Shown: positions 18,970-24,022 of the stretch, piece after piece
Layout of the letters: every line of letters starts with the position of its first letter
Numbering within the stretch: the stretch's first letter is position 1
Assembly (NCBI GenBank): GCA_027604665.1
Contig: JADGIZ010000130.1
Span: 1 to 24,022 of the forward strand
Length of the DNA stretch: 24,022 nt
Direction: 5' to 3'
Origin: Polyrhizophydium stewartii
Taxonomy: Eukaryota; Chytridiomycota; Chytridiomycetes; Rhizophydiales
Notes under the pieces: generated by a model
Told to the model about the DNA's origin: nothing
The model's database searches: none
Seen by the model: the letters and a program-made list of their open reading frames with translations, nothing else
Made by a program: the position numbers and the translations under genes

Positions 18970-21089
18970 CTATCTCGGACGAAGCAGCGTGTGAGCCGGG
19001 CCAACTTGCGACACCGAGTCCCACGGACCCACGGTCTCCAGACGTGCCAGATTCGAGTCGAGCTCATGCTCCTCGTCAAGCGAGTGGATCGACTGTCGCC
19101 GCTGCAGGGTCGAAGCATGCACCGAGGCGGCGTTCACGGGCGGCCCAGAGAATTGGCTCGACACGGGCCGCGTGCGCGGCGGTAGGGTAAGCGGCGGCTG
19201 AGGGTCGTCGACGGGCGGCGGCGGCGGCTGCTGCTGCTGCGGCGGCTGCGGCGATGACGGCGGCTGCGGCGGCTGGGGCTGCTGCGAGACGCCGAGCGAG
19301 AGATTGGACCGCTGGGCCCGCAGCGGGCCGACGGGCATTGAGACGAGCTCGCGGGCCGAGAGGCGGTCGCTCGAGGGCATCGCAAGGACCTGCGGGTGCT
19401 GCTGCGGCATGGGCGGACGCAGCGGCGTGTGGGGTCCGTGCTGCGCGATCCGCGTTGGCGACGGCGGGGCCGATGCCGGCGATGTGGATCTATGCGGATT
19501 GGGGCCCGCGGTCGCCGCAGCGGCAGCGCCGGGGCTCGGCGCGAGGTGGTCCAGCGCGGTCCCGCTGCCGGCGGCATCGTGCAGGACATCCGGGGTCTGG
19601 AAGCGATCGTACGGCAGCGGCGGCGGCGGGACGTACTGCATCGAGAGATCCCCGACCGTTCCCGGCGCGGCCGACGTTCTTTGGATGGTGTAGCTGCTGC
19701 TCTCGTTGGACCCAAACAGCATCGAGGGCCGCGAGTCGAACGAATACCGGTACATGGGCCGCAGCTGGCCGCCCGCCGAGCGCGTGTTGCGGCGCGACTC
19801 GAGCAGCGCATCGGCCTCAAACTGCGACTTGCGCTTCTGCGCCCGCTTGCGGGCCACAAAGAACACCGTCGCGGCAATGACGGCGCCAATCAAGACGGCG
19901 CACACGACCGAGACCGACGCAATGAGCGCAACGTTGAGCGACGACTGGCCCCCATTCTTCATCGACTCGTCGTCGTAGTTGATGGGCGGGAACACATCGA
20001 CGGGCGTCGCCGAGTTGTACTCGCTGAACGACTTGATGCCGATCGCGGGCCGGTAGAGCACCGTCGCGGACGTCTCGGCGGCGCACGACGGCTTGCCGGG
20101 CGGCGCGGGCTTGAGCCGTGTGTGGATGACCGAGCACCGCACGCTGCACGCGCTGTTCTCGCATGCCAGCGTGCGCAGCGTCGAGCTGCTTGGCGGCCCA
20201 AAGTCGGTGCGCAGCCAGTGGGTGCTGTTGTACTCGACGCAGTCCTCGTACAGGTACTGCATGTGGGCAAACGACGGCGGCTCCTTGCACGACGAGTCGC
20301 GGGCGACGCCGTCTGTGGCAGGGCTGAACGAGTTGACGTAGTATGCCGACGTGAGATTCGCGGGCCAGTAGTTGACTGTGATGTTGCCCAGGATGGCGCT
20401 GGCGGGCAGGCGGGGCAGGCGGGAGAGGCAGGAGGGCAGGCGGGCGGACAGGACGGCGGGCGTCAGCGGCGCGGCTCTCGGTTGTGGCAAGCCGGCAGCA
20501 TCGAGTGCAGGGATGCGCACTCTGTGAGATTGGTGGCGGTGCCGAGCAGCCGAAAGTACTGGCCGCACTCGGGCCCAGAGCGCAGCAGGTCGATGTTGGT
20601 GAGCGTGGCTGCGATGCGGCACGACTGCGAGCAGGCCAGGTCGGCGCAAGCGCGCAGCACGGCGGAGCTCGAGTCCGGCAGCAGCTCGACATACGCCGAG
20701 GCAGCGTCGGCGGTGCCGAGCGGTGCGCAGGCACGGCCGGCAGCATTAAGCCCGCCCGCGCGCAGGACCTGCGTCGGGAAGCCGACCTTGTCCAGCGGCG
20801 AGAGCTCGCCGGACTCGGTGCCCGGGGATGCCGGGGATGCCGGGGATGCCGTGGGCGAGGCGGAGGCCGGGGATGCCGGGAGGACCAGCGTGGCCGCGCG
20901 GGTTGCCGGCAGCAGCAGGTCAAAGGCCGGCACGCCGTGCGCCGGCAGGGCCGAGCGGTTGCTGCACTCGTTGACCGACAGCACCTGGACCCATGCGAGC
21001 GGGGCGGGCTGCGCGGCGGCCACGGCGGCCAGGGCGAGTGCGGCGGCGGCAAGAGCGGCGGCGGAGGTGGCGGCGGGCGGCGGGCGCAT
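18970..21089 (-). CDS. Unrecognised single-pass membrane protein with two cysteine modules
   Basis: Exons are complement(18970-20398, 20521-21089), giving 665 residues. The 122-nt phase-2 intron has donor GTGCGC and branch CTGAC. Signal peptide 1-26 (Ala/Leu-rich). The outer part has two cysteine modules of equal spacing: Cys121, 148, 153, 157, 175 and Cys243, 269, 274, 278, 295. Cys227 precedes the second, and an Ala-Ser-Pro-rich insert (about 71-90) precedes the first. Several N-glycosylation sequons (NLT, NIT, NST) lie between them. One membrane helix (about 344-372) is followed by a basic stop-transfer segment (ARKRAQKRK). A roughly 290-residue Pro/Ser/Gln-rich cytoplasmic tail with polyproline runs ends in SLDEEHELDSNL and GPWDSVSQVG. 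The layout resembles fungal surface sensors such as Wsc/Mid2 but without their domains; no function is assigned. The start at 21089 directly precedes the signal peptide; an in-frame ATG at 21131 is an alternative. The gene next upstream on the window's right is a paralog. Confidence 0.75.
20821..20849. repeat. Tandem 9-bp repeat GGATGCCGG
   Basis: About three exact 9-bp copies, with further diverged copies to about 20880. On the minus strand they encode the Ala-Ser-Pro linker (PASPASPAS) in the outer part of the receptor-like protein. Confidence 0.75.
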
Positions 21090-21585
21090 CGCCGGCGGCG
21101 GAAGCTCGTTTCTCGGCCAAGATGCGGGCATCGCGCGGTCGCACCAACCCCGCCTTTGGCGGCACAGCCCGCCCCTGCTCGCGGTGCTGTGCCCGGACCG
21201 CGGTGCTGTGCAACAGAGCGCCTCGCATCTGCCCCATCCCTCCGCCGCCGTGGCAGCCGTGGCAGCCGCGCCTCGCTCTGTCGTCGCACCGGGTTGTATT
21301 GTCTTTGGGCGTTGCCGAGGGGATGTGTGTAGCAAGGAGTTGTGAGCAATGGGATGATGATGTGTTTGGGAGAAGATGTGGGGCACCAAGCCCATTTCGG
21401 ATCGAGGAAAAAGGCAGAGACATTTGTCTTTTGCGGCGAGGCCGGGACGCCGGCTTCTGCGATCATGCAAGTATGGCAAGGTGTGTGCAAGACAGACGGG
21501 GGCCCGGTCGGGCATGCAACGGAGCAGCCCAATGCGGGTGGGATACAAAAAAGAAAAGCCAACAAGCTTTGCGACGCTGGTGCGC
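21090..21585 (-). promoter_or_regulatory. Intergenic region upstream of the two-module receptor-like gene
   Basis: 496 nt separate the two paralogous membrane-protein genes, which are transcribed in the same direction. It holds the 3' untranslated region of the right-hand gene and the promoter of the left-hand gene. The part around 21330-21580 is markedly less GC-rich and includes an A-rich patch (ACAAAAAAGAAAAGCC at 21545-21560). No TATA or CCAAT box is convincing, and no other gene is seen. Confidence 0.4.
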
Positions 21586-23979
21586 TCAAAGGTCAATGAC
21601 GCTGCCGTTGGCATACTGGTGCTCGTTTTCGGGCATCAGCCGGTCGGCATCGGTAGCGGCAATTGGGATGTCCTGAGCGCTATCTGTGACCGACGACGAT
21701 GTCTGCGAGCCCATAGACGTGGCCTCGGCACCTGCCGCGGCGCGCTGGGCCGTCTCCTTTTCAAACTGCGTCTGCAGGAGATTGTGCAGATCCGCCTCGA
21801 GCCGGTCGAGCTCCGTGTCGATGCCACTGTTGGAGCCAATCTTGGAACGCGCGGTGCCGCCCGCGCAGGGCACGGCGGGCTTTGCCTGCGCCTTCTTGTC
21901 CTGCTGATCCTGGGCCTGCTCGTCGCCGTGCGTGCCGGCGTCGTGGGCAGCGGCGTCGGGCTGCTTGGTGGCAAAGCGCTCGACAACGTGCACCGTGTAT
22001 GCATGCAGATCGCTCTCGGGCTCGTCGCCAAGCTCCTTCTCCTCATCCAGAGCGCCAAAGCGCGACGGCAGCGGCTCAGAGGCCGCGTGAGAGATACGCA
22101 TGCCCGTTGGTGCGACAATGAGCGACGGCGTGCGCTGCACACCGACCTGCGAGATCGAGTCCCACGGGGCGATTGTCTGCGACGACAGGGCATTGGAGGG
22201 CTGCGACGACGACTCGCCCACAGACTGAGGCATGGGCGATGCGACGGCGGCCGCGGCGGCGAGAGCGGCGGCATAGATCTCCTGCTGGAACTGCTGCTGC
22301 GGGAACATGAACGCCTGATCGCCGAGCACAGGCTGCGGTGCCACCAGGAACGCGCCTTGCGGGGCAAAGGCGGGCTGCTGGGCGTGCGCGATCTGGACAT
22401 GCGTCTGGGGGAGGGCGGTGGGGATGGCCGCAGGCGCAGCCGGCGACATCGCAGCAGAGGTAGCAGCAGCGGCGGCAGTGGCAGTCTGGGCCGGCGCATC
22501 TGCGGGCACAGCTTGCGTGGTGATGGCGGCAGTGGCGGCCGCAATGTCGGCCGCGAGAGCGGTCGCAGCAATCGGCTTCAACGCGGGCATGGTGGTCTCC
22601 TCGCGCGGCGATGCCGCTTTGTCCTGCTGGATGGTGGCCAGAGCCGCCGCAACGAGGTTGATGGGGTCCGGGCCGACGGAATAGTCAGACACCATCGACG
22701 CATGTGGGTCTGTGCGGCTGAGACGCGAGTCGCGGTTGGTGGGCAGGCTGACGGGCAGCGACAGGACAGTGCTCTGGCGAGCGAGCGCTTTGCCGCGGCT
22801 GGGCAGGATACTGCGGCTGGCCGTGGTCACGACGCCAATCTCGGAGATGGTGCCGTTGCCCGAGTCCGACGAGATCGAGGCGGTGGTGTTTGAGCGCGGC
22901 AGCACGTCGTCGACCACGACGGCGGTCTCGGGTACGGAGATGCCCTTGAGCGAGTCCGCGGCGACGTCACCGGGCTTGAGCATGGGCGACTCGGGATCGG
23001 GCTTGCGGCGCGAGGCGGCGAAGCGCTCCGTCAAGCGTTCGAGCACGTTGGCGCGCTTGGCGGCGACAAAGCCTCCGACGGCGAGCAGGGCGACAGCAGC
23101 GAGAGAGCCAACGACGCTGCCGGCGATGGCAGCAGGGCTGACGCCCGACGAGGACTGCGAGACCAGCGGCGGGAGGTTGGATGGGGACGCAGGGATGCCC
23201 GGGTTGCTGGGATCCGGGCTAACGATCTTGGGCTTGGTGGGATCGACGGGAAGGCCGGATCCCGAGCTCGCCGTGACGGTGGTGTCGCCCGCGGCCGGGC
23301 TGCCCGGCGACGGATTGCTGCTGGCGTCGCCTGCAATGCCCGAGTTGCCCGCCGAGCCGGACGCGCCGGTCGAGTCGGGTGAGCTGTGCGAGCCAGGCGA
23401 GCCGGACGAGCCCGAGGTTGAGCCGGATCCAGAGCTGGATCCCGAGCCGGGAGCAGACGGCGTGCTGGGGGTGTTCGGGGTGCCCGACGAGCCCGAGGAG
23501 CCGGGCGTGCTGGCCTTGACGGGCCAGGCGTTGACTGGGCTGGAGGAGGCAAAGTCGCTGGTCACGGAGAGGGCGGAGCCCGGGAAGACGAGGGCGTCGG
23601 AGGAGGACCCGGTGATGCAGTTGGTCTTTCCGGGCGGGGACGGCTTCTTGTAGGTGTCGTAGACGGAGCAGCCCGAGGAGCACGAGCTGGAGGTGCATCT
23701 GAGCAGGCGGAACGAGTCGCCGTCGAGGAACTGGGTGATGACGTAGTATCCCTGGCCGATCCTTGTGCACTCTGGGGGAGTCCGCGGGTAAGCATCGCAA
23801 TCCCAGCAGGCGTGGGTGTGCGGGGCAGGCACGCACTCTCGTAGATGTATCTGATGGTGCCCAGGGTCTGCTGGCCGCCGCAGCTCCCGGCCGAGTGGTC
23901 GGTGGAGATGACGAGCGACTGGGCGGTGGCGTACGAGCCGGCGCCGTCGCCGGTGGGCATTGCATTGACGGCCGAGGCG
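21586..23979 (-). CDS. Paralogous single-pass membrane protein with cysteine module, 5' end outside window
   Basis: Exons visible are complement(21586-23771, 23837-23979), giving about 776 residues of the C-terminal part. The 65-nt phase-1 intron has donor GTGCGT. The first visible exon probably begins after an acceptor (TGCAG at 23980-23984) that follows a GT/CA-rich tract, so the signal peptide exon lies off the right edge. The outer part has one six-cysteine module whose spacing matches the neighbour gene. It includes the IRYIYEKC, LLRCTSSSCSSGC and KKPSPPGKTNC segments. A long Ser/Gly/Pro stalk (mucin-like) follows, then one membrane helix (SPAAIAGSVVGSLAAVALLAVGG, read as about 23 residues at 23061-23129). 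The roughly 500-residue cytoplasmic tail is Ala/Gln-rich. It carries APWDSISQVG, then ALDEEKELGDEPESDL, and near the end a probable coiled coil (TELDRLEADLHNLLQTQFEK). Function unknown; the relation to the neighbour is the strongest clue. Confidence 0.75.
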   Translation of the reverse strand, partial: RLGRQCNAHRRRRRLVRHRPVARHLHRPLGRELRRPADPGHHQIHLRECVPAPHTHACWDCDAYPRTPPECTRIGQGYYVITQFLDGDSFRLLRCTSSSCSSGCSVYDTYKKPSPPGKTNCITGSSSDALVFPGSALSVTSDFASSSPVNAWPVKASTPGSSGSSGTPNTPSTPSAPGSGSSSGSGSTSGSSGSPGSHSSPDSTGASGSAGNSGIAGDASSNPSPGSPAAGDTTVTASSGSGLPVDPTKPKIVSPDPSNPGIPASPSNLPPLVSQSSSGVSPAAIAGSVVGSLAAVALLAVGGFVAAKRANVLERLTERFAASRRKPDPESPMLKPGDVAADSLKGISVPETAVVVDDVLPRSNTTASISSDSGNGTISEIGVVTTASRSILPSRGKALARQSTVLSLPVSLPTNRDSRLSRTDPHASMVSDYSVGPDPINLVAAALATIQQDKAASPREETTMPALKPIAATALAADIAAATAAITTQAVPADAPAQTATAAAAATSAAMSPAAPAAIPTALPQTHVQIAHAQQPAFAPQGAFLVAPQPVLGDQAFMFPQQQFQQEIYAAALAAAAAVASPMPQSVGESSSQPSNALSSQTIAPWDSISQVGVQRTPSLIVAPTGMRISHAASEPLPSRFGALDEEKELGDEPESDLHAYTVHVVERFATKQPDAAAHDAGTHGDEQAQDQQDKKAQAKPAVPCAGGTARSKIGSNSGIDTELDRLEADLHNLLQTQFEKETAQRAAAGAEATSMGSQTSSSVTDSAQDIPIAATDADRLMPENEHQYANGSVIDL

Positions 23980-23983
23980 CTGC

Positions 23984-24022
23984 ATGCGTGTGCGTGTGCG
24001 TGTGTGTGTGTGTGTGCGTGTG
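23984..24022 (+). repeat. (TG)n-rich microsatellite at the window edge
   Basis: An almost pure GT dinucleotide tract interrupted by GC steps, continuing past the right edge. On the minus strand it is CA-rich and directly precedes a candidate splice acceptor, so it probably lies in an intron of the right-hand membrane-protein gene. Confidence 0.8.

Noticed and set aside
19396..21345. 649-residue plus-strand open frame
   Set aside because: It is antisense to the receptor-like gene, which has a signal peptide, a membrane helix and a paralog. The plus frame is Arg/Gly/Ala-rich with no domain.
1..24022. CRISPR array, insertion sequence, retroelement or viral gene
   Set aside because: No spaced direct repeats, terminal inverted repeats, integrase, transposase or reverse transcriptase motifs were seen on either strand. 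The repeats present are microsatellites and paralogous gene segments.

Overview
The window is from a GC-rich eukaryotic nuclear genome, most likely an early-diverging fungus and plausibly a chytrid. This rests on the gene content (fungal-type Na+/H+ antiporters, a small Cdc25-like phosphatase, a Ctr copper transporter, the alpha subunit of TFIIF) and on gene structure: 22 short GT-AG introns inside the window, nearly all 59-214 nt, usually with a CTGAC-like branch site. The species assignment is inference; no rRNA or other marker gene is present. Eleven genes are supported. Ten look complete and one runs off the right edge.

Layout. Positions 274-5312 (minus) carry two tandem, paralogous four-exon Na+/H+ antiporter genes that share a 235-nt perfectly identical block crossing an exon-intron boundary. 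Positions 6225-7142 (minus) are an intronless methylthioadenosine phosphorylase. On the plus strand follow an unrecognised 106-residue protein (7737-8057), a polysaccharide lyase 14-like protein with a C-terminal GPI-type tail (8062-9164) and a small Cdc25/rhodanese phosphatase (9389-9955). On the minus strand lie a copper transporter with an 18-cysteine outer domain (10071-12125) and an F-box/LRR protein with a 743-nt intron (12268-15194). It is divergent from the seven-exon TFIIF alpha (RAP74) gene (15456-18595), which carries a CAG/polyglutamine tract. Positions 18970-24022 (minus) hold two neighbouring genes for single-pass membrane proteins of a family I do not recognise. They share a cysteine module, C-x15-C-x(23-25)-C-x4-C-x3-C-x16-C, outside the membrane and a PWDS[IV]SQVG motif in the cytoplasmic tail.

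How they fit together. This is not an operon-like pathway. The common thread is the cell surface and ion or metal handling (two antiporters, a copper importer, a possible arsenate-reductase-type phosphatase, a GPI-type lyase, two receptor-like proteins), interspersed with housekeeping genes (MTAP, TFIIF alpha, F-box protein). The most novel material is the receptor-like pair at the right end. Next are the gene-conversion signature in the antiporters and the unusual splice donors (GTGCG in 12 of 22 introns).
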